This document shows positions 32,950 to 40,335 of a stretch of DNA of 64,000 nucleotides, one piece after another (the stretch's first letter is position 1; every line of letters starts with the position of its first letter). A program made the position numbers and the translations under genes. The DNA comes from Ectobacillus sp048976805 (GTDB taxonomy: Bacteria > Bacillota > Bacilli > Bacillales > Bacillaceae_G): assembly GCA_048976805.1 (NCBI GenBank), contig JBHGUR010000020.1:1-64000 (forward strand). The letters run 5' to 3'. The notes beneath the pieces were generated by a model that worked only from the letters and a program-made list of their open reading frames with translations, had not been told where the DNA came from and ran no database searches.

Positions 32950-34668
32950 ATGGGCGTAAATAAAAAACAAGTTATTAAACTGTTGGAAACAATTGCGCTA
33001 TATATGGAATTAAAAGGAGATAATCCGTTTAAAATATCAGCATTTCGCAAGGCGGCAGCTGCCCTTGAAGGTGATGGCAGAAGCTTATCGGAAATGGAGG
33101 ACTTTACGAAAATCGCTGGCATCGGCAAAGGAACGGCCGCTGTTATTATCGAATACATCGAGTCTGGAACATCTGTTGTACTAGAAGAATTGAAGAAAGA
33201 AGTGCCAAGCAGCTTGATTCCACTTTTGAAGCTGCCGGGCTTAGGCGGCAAGAAAGTCGCTAAGCTGTATAAAGAGCTAGGGATTACCGATTTATCGTCA
33301 CTAAAGCAAGCATGCGAAGAAAAGCGCGTACAGGCATTGGCCGGATTTGGCAAGAAAACGGAGGAGAAAATCCTAGAGGCGATTGCCCAGTTCGGAACGC
33401 GTCCGGAACGGCTGCCAATTGCAATCGCCTTGCCCATTGCCGAGGAAATAGAAAGAAAGCTGTCAGAGATTCCCGAGGCAGAGCGTTTTTCGCGTGCCGG
33501 CAGTTTGCGCCGCGTTCGCGAAACAGTGAAGGATTTGGATTTTATTATTGCGACAACAAATCCAGAAAAGGTACGCGAACAGCTTCTTGGGCTTGAACAT
33601 ATTAGAGAGGTAATTGCAAGCGGCGATACGAAGGTATCATTGCGTTTGCAATATGAGTATGACATTTCCGTCGATTTTCGCCTTGTGCAGCCGCATGAGT
33701 TTATTACAACGCTTCATCATTTCACCGGTTCTAAGGAGCATAATGTAAGAATGCGGCAAATTGCCAAAGCGCAAAACAAAAAAATTAGCGAGTACGGCGT
33801 AGAAAATTTGGAAACAGGCGAAGTGGCAACGTTTGAAACGGAAGCGGAATTTTTTGCGCATTTTGGTTTGCCATTTATTCCGCCCGAAGTGCGGGAGGAC
33901 GGAAAGGAAATTGAGCTAATTGAGCGATATAGCAATTTAATTGAGCTAAGTGATATAAAAGGCGATTTGCATATGCATACGACATGGAGCGACGGCGCGT
34001 TTTCAATTGAAGAGATGGTACAGGCATGCCGGGCTCGCGGCTATAAGTATATGGCTATTACAGACCATTCCCAATATTTAAAGGTTGCGAACGGTTTAAC
34101 GAAGGAGCGCCTGCTGCAGCAAGGGGAAGAAATTAGAAGGATAAATGAAAAATACCCGGATATTACGATTTTGCGGGGGATTGAAATGGATATTTTACCT
34201 GATGCTACGCTTGACTTTGATGACGAAGTATTGCAAGGGCTTGATTTTGTCATCGGCGCCATTCATTCCAGCTTCTCGCAGGACCGCGAGACCATTATGA
34301 GGCGGTTGCGAACGGCGATTGAGAACAACCATGTTACGATGATTGCCCATCCGACAGGGCGCCTCATTGGCAGGCGGGAGGGCTATGATGTTGATACAGA
34401 CATGCTGATTGAATTGGCGAAGGAAACGGATACGGTGTTAGAGCTGAACGCCAACCCGAACCGCCTTGATTTAAGTGCGGAGCTGTTGAAAAAGGCACAG
34501 GATGCAGGCGTGAAAATTGCGATTAACACTGATTCGCACACATTAGATATGCTAGAAGATATCGAGATTGGCGTTGCCGCGGCGAAAAAAGGCTGGATTC
34601 AAAAGGAAACGGTCCTCAATACTTGGGATACGGACAAGCTATTGGAGTTCATCCGCCGCCATAAGTAA
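32950..34668 (+). CDS. polX: PolX, family X DNA polymerase with PHP domain
   Basis: 572-residue repair polymerase. Helix-hairpin-helix repeats (IAGIGKGTAAVI, LPGLGGKKVAKLY) lead into the nucleotidyltransferase palm (AGSLRRVRETVKDLDFII with its paired Asp). The C-terminal PHP domain starts at KGDLHMHTTWSDG and has AITDHS, GIEMDIL and NTDSH metal ligands, giving 3'-5' exonuclease and AP-endonuclease activity in known Bacillus PolX. mutS2 follows after 16 bp. Confidence 0.95.
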   Translation: MGVNKKQVIKLLETIALYMELKGDNPFKISAFRKAAAALEGDGRSLSEMEDFTKIAGIGKGTAAVIIEYIESGTSVVLEELKKEVPSSLIPLLKLPGLGGKKVAKLYKELGITDLSSLKQACEEKRVQALAGFGKKTEEKILEAIAQFGTRPERLPIAIALPIAEEIERKLSEIPEAERFSRAGSLRRVRETVKDLDFIIATTNPEKVREQLLGLEHIREVIASGDTKVSLRLQYEYDISVDFRLVQPHEFITTLHHFTGSKEHNVRMRQIAKAQNKKISEYGVENLETGEVATFETEAEFFAHFGLPFIPPEVREDGKEIELIERYSNLIELSDIKGDLHMHTTWSDGAFSIEEMVQACRARGYKYMAITDHSQYLKVANGLTKERLLQQGEEIRRINEKYPDITILRGIEMDILPDATLDFDDEVLQGLDFVIGAIHSSFSQDRETIMRRLRTAIENNHVTMIAHPTGRLIGRREGYDVDTDMLIELAKETDTVLELNANPNRLDLSAELLKKAQDAGVKIAINTDSHTLDMLEDIEIGVAAAKKGWIQKETVLNTWDTDKLLEFIRRHK

Positions 34669-34684
34669 ATGAGGAGGTACAACT

Positions 34685-37045
34685 GTGTTAGAACGAACTT
34701 TACGCGTTTTAGAATATGATAAGGTAAAAGAACAACTGCTTGAGCATGTTTCTTCTTCGCTTGGAAGAGAAAAAGTAAAGAAACTCATGCCGAGTACGGA
34801 TTTTGAGGAAGTAGTAAAACTGCAAGAAACGACAGATGAAGCGGCGACTGTGCTTCGTTTGAAAGGGCATGTGCCGCTTGGCGGCGTATTCGATATCCGC
34901 CCGAATGTAAAGCGGGCAAAAATCGGCAGCATGTTAAGCCCGCACGAGCTGTTGGATATTGCGACAACATTATATGCGAGCCGGCAAATGAAGCGCTTTA
35001 TTGAGGATATGGTTGAAAATGGCCAAGAACTGCCCATTCTAGCTTCTTACGTAGAGCGTATTATTTCACTGTATGATTTAGAAAAGAAAATTACCGGCTG
35101 CATCGGCGATGGCGGCGAGGTATTGGATAGTGCCAGCGATAAGCTGCGCGCCATTCGCCAGCAGGTACGCGGCGCGGAATCGCGTATTCGTGAAAAGCTG
35201 GAAAGCATGATCCGTTCTTCTAACGCTTCAAAAATGCTGTCTGATGCGATTATTACCATCCGCAACGATCGCTATGTTATTCCAGTCAAGCAGGAGTACC
35301 GCAATGTATACGGGGGAATTGTCCATGACCAATCGGCGTCCGGACAAACGCTTTTCGTTGAGCCCCAAGTTGTTGTCGATTTAAACAATACGCTGCAGGA
35401 AGCGCGAATGAAGGAAAAGCAGGAAGTGGAGCGGATTTTATTGATGCTTTCCGCTGAAGTCGCGGGTGAAGCCGACGCAGTTTTAGAAAACGTTGAAGTG
35501 TTGGCGGAGCTTGATTTTATTTTCGCGAAAGCTGTATATGCGAAACGTTTAAAGGCGACAAAGCCGAAGATGAACAATGAGCGTTATATGAAGCTGTTTA
35601 AAGCGCGCCATCCGCTCATTCCCCAGGATGTAGTAGTAGCAAATGATATCGAACTTGGCGGCGATTTTACGACAATTGTTATTACTGGACCGAATACGGG
35701 CGGTAAAACTGTTACGTTAAAGACAATCGGGCTTTGCGTATTGATGGCACAGTCCGGCCTGCAAATTCCGGCGCTGGACGGCTCGGAAATTTGTATTTTC
35801 CGGCATGTGTTTGCAGACATTGGGGATGAGCAGTCGATTGAGCAAAGCTTGAGCACTTTCTCCTCGCATATGGTTAATATTGTAAGCATTTTAGAGAAGG
35901 CGGATTTTGAAAGCCTCGTTTTGTTTGATGAGCTTGGTGCAGGAACGGATCCGCAAGAAGGAGCGGCGCTTGCGATTTCTATTTTGGATGAAGTATATAA
36001 CCGCGGCGCGCGTGTCGTAGCGACAACGCATTATCCAGAATTGAAGGCCTACGGCTATAACCGGGAAAAGGTCATCAATGCAAGTGTAGAGTTTGATGTG
36101 GACACGCTAAGCCCGACATATAAGCTGCTAATCGGTGTTCCGGGCCGAAGCAATGCGTTTGAAATTTCCAAGCGCCTCGGTTTGTCCGACCGTGTCATTG
36201 ACAGGGCGCGCAATCATATCAGTACAGAATCCAATAAGGTAGAAAATATGATTGCCAAGCTTGAAGAAAGCAAAAAGAATGCGGAGCGCGAATGGCTAGA
36301 AGCAGAGGAACTCCGCAAAGCTTCCGAAAAGCTTCATAAACAGTTGCAGCAGCAAATTATTGAATTTAACGAGCAGCGCGACCAGCTGCTTCTAAAGGCG
36401 CAGCAGGAAGCGGCTGAAAAGGTGGAGGAAGCGAAAAAAGAAGCAGAAAGCATTATTCGGGAGCTGCGCCATCTTCGCAAAGAGCAGCTTGCCAACATAA
36501 AAGAACATGAGCTGATCGAAGCGAGAAAACGATTGGAAGGAGCTGCTCCAAAGCTTGTTACGAAAAAGCAGCAGCCAATCAAAAAAGAAACGCAAAAGCG
36601 CACGCTTCGTCCCGGCGATGAGGTAAAGGTATTAACATTTGGCCAAAAAGGGCAGCTGCTTGAAAAAGTGGGCGATAAGGAATGGAGTGTACAAATCGGA
36701 ATCTTAAAAATGAAGGTAAAAGAATCTGATATGGAGTACGTAAGCAGTCCGAAGCAGGTGGAAAAGCGCCCGCTTGCAACCGTCAAAGGGAAAGACTACC
36801 ACGTTAGCCTAGAGCTTGATTTGCGCGGCGAACGCTATGAGGATGCGATGCTTCGCGTTGACAAATATTTGGATGATGCCTTGCTTGCCGGCTACCCGCG
36901 CGTATCCATCATCCATGGAAAAGGAACGGGCGCGCTTCGCCAAGGCGTGCAGGAAAAACTGAAAAAGCACAGGGCTGTTAAAGCCTTCCGCTACGGAGAC
37001 ATGGGGGAAGGCGGCCTGGGAGTGACTGTGGTAGAATTGAAGTAG
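34685..37045 (+). CDS. mutS2: MutS2 (MutSB) ATPase and Smr nuclease
   Basis: 786 residues, GTG start with GAGGAGG upstream. It has the core and clamp of MutS without the mismatch-recognition domain. Walker A GPNTGGKT is at 335-342, Walker B is LVLFDELGAGTDPQEGAA, a long coiled coil spans about 515-620, and the C-terminal Smr domain has LDLRGERYEDAM and HGKGTGALR. MutS2 acts on branched DNA and, in recent Bacillus work, on collided ribosomes. Full length. Confidence 0.95.
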   Translation: MLERTLRVLEYDKVKEQLLEHVSSSLGREKVKKLMPSTDFEEVVKLQETTDEAATVLRLKGHVPLGGVFDIRPNVKRAKIGSMLSPHELLDIATTLYASRQMKRFIEDMVENGQELPILASYVERIISLYDLEKKITGCIGDGGEVLDSASDKLRAIRQQVRGAESRIREKLESMIRSSNASKMLSDAIITIRNDRYVIPVKQEYRNVYGGIVHDQSASGQTLFVEPQVVVDLNNTLQEARMKEKQEVERILLMLSAEVAGEADAVLENVEVLAELDFIFAKAVYAKRLKATKPKMNNERYMKLFKARHPLIPQDVVVANDIELGGDFTTIVITGPNTGGKTVTLKTIGLCVLMAQSGLQIPALDGSEICIFRHVFADIGDEQSIEQSLSTFSSHMVNIVSILEKADFESLVLFDELGAGTDPQEGAALAISILDEVYNRGARVVATTHYPELKAYGYNREKVINASVEFDVDTLSPTYKLLIGVPGRSNAFEISKRLGLSDRVIDRARNHISTESNKVENMIAKLEESKKNAEREWLEAEELRKASEKLHKQLQQQIIEFNEQRDQLLLKAQQEAAEKVEEAKKEAESIIRELRHLRKEQLANIKEHELIEARKRLEGAAPKLVTKKQQPIKKETQKRTLRPGDEVKVLTFGQKGQLLEKVGDKEWSVQIGILKMKVKESDMEYVSSPKQVEKRPLATVKGKDYHVSLELDLRGERYEDAMLRVDKYLDDALLAGYPRVSIIHGKGTGALRQGVQEKLKKHRAVKAFRYGDMGEGGLGVTVVELK

Positions 37046-37068
37046 ACATATAAAAAGGGGTATGGGAT

Positions 37069-37161
37069 ATGTTCATGGAGAAGCTGGCGAAAGCGCTGCT
37101 TATCTTATGCGGCGCTTTTCTTATCATCGGAATGATTTATCTTGCATTTTTCACGAAATAA
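37069..37161 (+). CDS. Small single-pass membrane protein, 30 residues
   Basis: A 30-codon frame with AAAAAGGGG eight bases before the ATG. It has a short basic amphipathic start (FMEKLAKA), one hydrophobic helix of about 19 residues with a single Cys, and a Thr-Lys end. It begins 23 bp after mutS2 and its stop lies in the next terminator, so it is the last gene of the polX-mutS2 unit. B. subtilis has yshE here, which is a different and larger protein. Function unknown. Confidence 0.6.
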   Translation: MFMEKLAKALLILCGAFLIIGMIYLAFFTK

Positions 37162-37190
37162 AAACGGACTGGCATGTCCGTTTTTATTTT
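37159..37190. terminator. Bidirectional terminator
   Basis: AAAAACGGAC pairs with GTCCGTTTTT around TGGCAT. It closes the small membrane protein gene and the converging cytochrome gene. Confidence 0.85.
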
Positions 37191-37477
37191 GTTTGCACCT
37201 GTATCCATTTTGCCAGCCGTTTTGCGTCTTCTTTGCTTACAGTATTGGCAGGCATCCCTTGCGGCGGATGTATAATAGATTCATAAATTTGTTCATTCGT
37301 CTTAGTTTTGCCAATGTTGTATAATGTAATGCCGTTTTTGGAATCGGCCAGCTCGCCGTGGCAGCTAAGGCAGCTGCTGTTATAAGTTTGCTCTTCTGTT
37401 CGCTGTTGTGTGCTTGCCGCCGTACTGCAGCCTTGGATAGTTACAGCGCTCGCCAGCAAAATCATTATTTTTTTCAT
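37184..37477 (-). CDS. Small membrane-anchored cytochrome c (c551-like lipoprotein)
   Basis: 97 residues. The N-terminus KKIMILLASAVTIQGCS looks like a lipoprotein signal, with Cys as lipid anchor although the lipobox is imperfect. CLSCH is the haem-binding motif, and Met in PQGMPAN is the probable sixth ligand. This is the layout of Bacillus cytochrome c551 (CccB type), an electron carrier on the outer face of the membrane. The frame stays open to 37543; the start at 37477 or 37480 follows AAGGGTG. Confidence 0.88.
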   Translation of the reverse strand: MKKIMILLASAVTIQGCSTAASTQQRTEEQTYNSSCLSCHGELADSKNGITLYNIGKTKTNEQIYESIIHPPQGMPANTVSKEDAKRLAKWIQVQTK

Positions 37478-37638
37478 CATTTCACCCTTGTCCCATAAGA
37501 AGTTTTGTATACGATAGCTTTTATTATAAAATGAAACGAACATCCCTTTTTTCGGAAATCATGAATGTTTCAGGGCATTTTCAGAAAATAAAAATGGTTT
37601 TACCATATCAAGTTTGCTTTTGAATTGTCTTATCTTGA

Positions 37639-37805
37639 GGCTCTGTTACACTTGATTGTTGATTTTCCACTACAGGTGAACGCTTTCAGCGGGCGGGGCC
37701 AAGCCGCTTCCCTCGCTGCGCTCAGTCCAGGGTTTCGGCTATCCCGCTTTTCCCGCTGGAGTCGCCGCCTTTCGTTCCAAATCAACATTAGCCTTTAACA
37801 GAGTC
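37639..37805 (-). repeat. Family R MITE, copy R7, long form
   Basis: 167 bp, with an extra inner segment (CCCTCGCTGCGCTCAGTCC) shared with R8 but absent from the 145-bp copies. Exact 8-bp duplication TATCTTGA at 37631-37638 and 37806-37813. The right duplication contains the first four bases of the -35 of the small-RNA promoter. Confidence 0.92.
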
Positions 37806-37809
37806 TATC

Positions 37810-37838
37810 TTGAAAAAGACAGCGCTGCGTTATATAAT
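37810..37838 (+). promoter_or_regulatory. Promoter of the CRISPR-repeat small RNA
   Basis: TTGAAA (37810-37815) and TATAAT (37833-37838) are separated by exactly 17 bp. Transcription is expected from about 37845, inside or just at the left end of the repeat-like sequence. It does not lead into any protein gene. Confidence 0.75.
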
Positions 37839-37842
37839 GGAC

Positions 37843-37872
37843 TTTATTATCGTACCTGGTAGGAATTGAAAT
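37843..37872 (+). CRISPR. Solitary degenerate type I-B CRISPR repeat
   Basis: TTTATTATCGTACCTGGTAG and the following GAATTGAAAT agree at 24 of 30 positions with the common I-B repeat form that begins GTTTTTATCGTACC and ends AGGAATTGAAAC. That repeat form is quoted from memory. The last eight bases, ATTGAAAT (37865-37872), match the 5' handle of I-B crRNAs save the last base. A fainter copy may start near 37905 (TATACAACCTGCTA, 10 of 14 to 37848-37861), giving a 62-bp period. No true array is present. Confidence 0.65.
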
Positions 37873-37939
37873 TAGGATATTGCTGAAATTTACCATAACT
37901 AATAGGATATATACAACCTGCTATTTAAGCAGTTTTTTT
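37845..37939 (+). ncRNA. Candidate CreR/CreA-like crRNA-type small RNA
   Basis: Promoter, degenerate repeat, spacer-like stretch (about 37873-37904) and a terminator (CTGCT and AGCAG around ATTTA, then T7, 37918-37939) define a transcript of about 95 nt. Cas6 could cut within the repeat and leave an AUUGAAAU handle. The guide start TAGGATATTGCT matches 38403-38414 in the cas8b leader at 10 of 12 positions. Cas-regulating RNAs of this build are known for I-B and other systems. Transcription and function are inferred. Confidence 0.55.
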
Positions 37940-37965
37940 AAGATAAGAAAGTATAACTTTTTTGA

Positions 37966-38003
37966 CCCTATTACAGTGTGTTAGTCTGTGGTAGGGTTTT
38001 CTT
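37966..38003 (+). terminator. Second terminator upstream of cas8b
   Basis: CCCTATTACAG (37966-37976) and CTGTGGTAGGG (37986-37996) pair along 11 bp with two G-U pairs, followed by TTTTC. The right half, from AGTCTGTGG to TTCTTAT, agrees with the trxA terminator at 22 of 23 bases. Confidence 0.7.
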
Positions 38004-38155
38004 ATTTGTTGATTTTCCACTACAGGCGAACGCTTTCCGCGGGCAGGGCCGAGCTGCTTCTCTCGCTGCACTCAGTCCAGGGTCTCGGCTATCCCGCTTT
38101 TCCCGCTGGAGTCGCCGCCTTTCGTTCCAAATCAACATTAGCCTTTAACAGAGAC
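38004..38155 (-). repeat. Family R MITE, copy R8, left end lost
   Basis: Long-form copy like R7, starting at TTGTTGATTTTCC, so the GGCTCTGTTAAA end is missing. The right end TTTAACAGAGA is present and runs into family C sequence. No target duplication remains. Confidence 0.85.
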
Positions 38156-38252
38156 ATCCATGCAAGAATATAACTTGCACCACGATAGATAAAAATTTTT
38201 AGAAGTGGTATAATTAAAGGTTACCTTAAATTTTTATTTTTAGGGTAGCCTA
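38156..38252. repeat. Family C repeat, copy upstream of cas8b
   Basis: Shows TGCAAG/CTTGCA and ACCAC/GTGGT inverted pairs, then AGGTTACCTTAAA paired with TTTAGGGTAGCCT. The right two thirds recur at 45191-45268 with few changes, and a left fragment recurs at 19476-19519. Confidence 0.65.
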
Positions 38253-38330
38253 TAGTTAAAATATAGGATCTCAATCCCAATGAGTCTCTAGCTCTAGGCG
38301 CTCTGCGCTTTTTATGTGGAATTTTGTATA

Positions 38331-38359
38331 TTTACAATGAAGGATGTATTTGCTAACAT
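38331..38359 (+). promoter_or_regulatory. Candidate cas operon promoter
   Basis: TTTACA (38331-38336) and TAACAT (38354-38359) with 17 bp between. The start near 38366 gives a leader of 50 nt. An AGGAGGGGG at 38386-38394 lies in it. The guide-matching site 38403-38414 falls inside this leader, so a bound Cascade would block elongation. Confidence 0.45.
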
Positions 38360-38415
38360 AAACGAGTATTATAGTAATATTTTTTAGGAGGGGGTGCGCC
38401 GTTAGGATAGGGCTT

Positions 38416-40335
38416 TTGGCCGTGTCCTGTGGAATGAGCATGCAAGAGGCTATTTACCAATTGGGGAAAGCTATCTATCAAAAGCAAGACTTCTTGTTGC
38501 ACTTAGTAGAAGAATTGCCTTGCTCCGATTATAAAGGGCAGCCGCTGTTTATTGCGAAACTTAACTTCGACACCCGGATGAAAAAAATCGATGTTGATTG
38601 TAAAGAGCAAATTACGAACCAAACGGCCGCCAAGTATTTATATACCGGAAACCCAAAAGCAAACTCCCCGCAATTTGTTCCTGTATTAAAAGGATCTGTA
38701 CAGCCATTATTAACACAATTGTTCTATCAATGGAACAAACGTCCGCTATCTATGGCGATGCAAAAAAAAATAGACAGCATTATTGAAGATTATTTCGATT
38801 ATCTTCCCCATCTAAAAGGAACGGAACGAAAATTCAGCTACATATTTAGCCCTAAAAAAGCATGTATAGGCGAAGGGGTTCCGCAGCAATTGGCGCGGTA
38901 TGCTGCACCGAAGGAAGTAGCTACAATTGTGGCAGAGCAATTTGAACAATTTATAGAGAAGGCTTGCGGCATTCCAAAAGCGCAAATCGGCTTATATGTA
39001 ATTATGATTGACGGTGAGCCGCTATCGCAATCGGAGGATTACAAACGGATGCTGCTAAAGGAGATAAAGCTGAGAAATAGCCAGCGAGCTCAAACAGTTA
39101 TGGGGTTTTGTTCTTTATGTAGAACAAAAACTGAGCTTTCTTTTGATACGAGCAAGCTGGCATTTAAGTTTTATACGACAAATCAGTTAAGCTTTGCCTC
39201 CGGATTAAGGGCGAAAAATTATTCGAAAAATATGCTGCTATGCAAGGATTGCCTCAACGTACTTGTTGTCGGCGAAAAATTCATTAAGCAGCATCTAAAG
39301 AAACGTCTCGGTAAATGTTCGGTGTACCTTTTGCCCCAGGCCTTGTTTGCAGACTCCTTAACGAATGAACAGTGGCAAGATACATATGAAAATGTTGCAA
39401 ATATATATGACTTAGCCTGTTATTATAACCGCAGCAGGCGATATCTTCTAGACGCTGCATTTGCAGAGAACTGCTTTTTTAATATGCTATTTTATAAAGA
39501 TTCCCAGCAAGCGGTGAAGGTACAAAAGCTCGTCAAAGGGATAGCGCCGGCAAGATTCGTACAGTTAATCCAGGCTGCTGTTCGCGTTGAAGAACGATTC
39601 ATGTCTTATTTCACTGCCGCGAATATGTGGGGAATAGATTTAAAGAAGGTATATTATTTAACGCCGGTGAGAGAGAGCGGCGGCCAAATGGTTGAATATA
39701 GGAAATTGCTTGAGATTTATGAAGCCGTTTTGAAACGGGAGGCATTGCCGGTACAGTTTTTCATTGAGCAGGCCTTGAAGATGGCAAGAGTTGTATATTT
39801 TAAACAAACGAATCAGTATAACATAGGGGAACAAGCCGTTCTTCATATAATGCTTTTGCAATATCAAGCGTATATAAGCTGGCTAAGGGAAATAGGGTGC
39901 TTGAAAGAGGAAAATAAAATGATTGTTGAAAAATTGTATATTGAAAAAGAAATCAATGATTATGCTATAGAAATGAAATTTACAAAAGAGCAGACCGCTT
40001 TATTTTTATTAGGCATACTGGTCGGACGTATTGGCGCAAAGCAGCATGGCGGAAAAGGCGGCAGGCAGCCTGTGCTGCAAAAGCTGAATTTCCATGGTCT
40101 GGATAAAATGAATCTTCTTTCTCTTTCCTCTATAATCGTTTCTCTTTTAGAGGAAAATAACATGCTGGCCGCTAACGAAATGATATATGCGGAGCATAAA
40201 AGGCTGTTAGATCAATATATTGGCACTTGGAGCATGAGCAAGCAGGAAGCTTTATATTATGTCCTGTCCGGATATGCCTTTGCGGTGCAAAAAAGCTTTA
40301 TGGTGAAAAAAGGGGATGAGCAGAATGAACAATAG
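38416..40335 (+). CDS. cas8b: Cas8b (Csh1/TM1802 family), Cascade large subunit
   Basis: 639-residue large subunit of a type I-B Cascade, responsible for recognising the PAM and holding the R-loop. Two Cys pairs, CSLCRTK and LLCKDCLN (near residues 234-285), form the zinc-finger region of the TM1802 family. The start is uncertain: TTG at 38416 has only weak ribosome signals, and ATGs at 38434 and 38440 are alternatives. The strongest SD-like tract is further upstream. An internal in-frame start at 39919 probably yields Cas11b. It overlaps cas7 by 11 bp. Confidence 0.88.
   Translation: MAVSCGMSMQEAIYQLGKAIYQKQDFLLHLVEELPCSDYKGQPLFIAKLNFDTRMKKIDVDCKEQITNQTAAKYLYTGNPKANSPQFVPVLKGSVQPLLTQLFYQWNKRPLSMAMQKKIDSIIEDYFDYLPHLKGTERKFSYIFSPKKACIGEGVPQQLARYAAPKEVATIVAEQFEQFIEKACGIPKAQIGLYVIMIDGEPLSQSEDYKRMLLKEIKLRNSQRAQTVMGFCSLCRTKTELSFDTSKLAFKFYTTNQLSFASGLRAKNYSKNMLLCKDCLNVLVVGEKFIKQHLKKRLGKCSVYLLPQALFADSLTNEQWQDTYENVANIYDLACYYNRSRRYLLDAAFAENCFFNMLFYKDSQQAVKVQKLVKGIAPARFVQLIQAAVRVEERFMSYFTAANMWGIDLKKVYYLTPVRESGGQMVEYRKLLEIYEAVLKREALPVQFFIEQALKMARVVYFKQTNQYNIGEQAVLHIMLLQYQAYISWLREIGCLKEENKMIVEKLYIEKEINDYAIEMKFTKEQTALFLLGILVGRIGAKQHGGKGGRQPVLQKLNFHGLDKMNLLSLSSIIVSLLEENNMLAANEMIYAEHKRLLDQYIGTWSMSKQEALYYVLSGYAFAVQKSFMVKKGDEQNEQ
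39919..40335 (+). CDS. cas11b: Probable Cas11b small subunit from an internal start in cas8b
   Basis: Inside cas8b, an in-frame ATG at 39919 follows AAAGAGG with eight bases between, a good ribosome site in the middle of a gene. The product would be 138 residues, all helical (EKLYIEKEINDYAIEMKF, EQTALFLLGILVGRI). Type I-B, I-C and I-D systems are known to make the small subunit Cas11 this way from the 3' end of the large-subunit gene. Internal initiation here is inferred. Confidence 0.5.
   Translation: MIVEKLYIEKEINDYAIEMKFTKEQTALFLLGILVGRIGAKQHGGKGGRQPVLQKLNFHGLDKMNLLSLSSIIVSLLEENNMLAANEMIYAEHKRLLDQYIGTWSMSKQEALYYVLSGYAFAVQKSFMVKKGDEQNEQ

Noticed and set aside
37142..37324. A 60-codon plus-strand frame over the cytochrome c gene
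   Set aside because: It is the shadow of the minus-strand cytochrome gene, which has a haem motif and signal sequence.
37843..37939. A normal CRISPR array upstream of cas8b
   Set aside because: Only one repeat-like unit is clear and the second is weak and overlaps the terminator; no regular repeat-spacer series exists in the window.
37639..38415. A creT-type toxin gene paired with the crRNA-like RNA
   Set aside because: The space around the RNA is filled by MITEs, a terminator and family C repeat; no short frame with a good ribosome site was found, so a CreTA pair cannot be supported.
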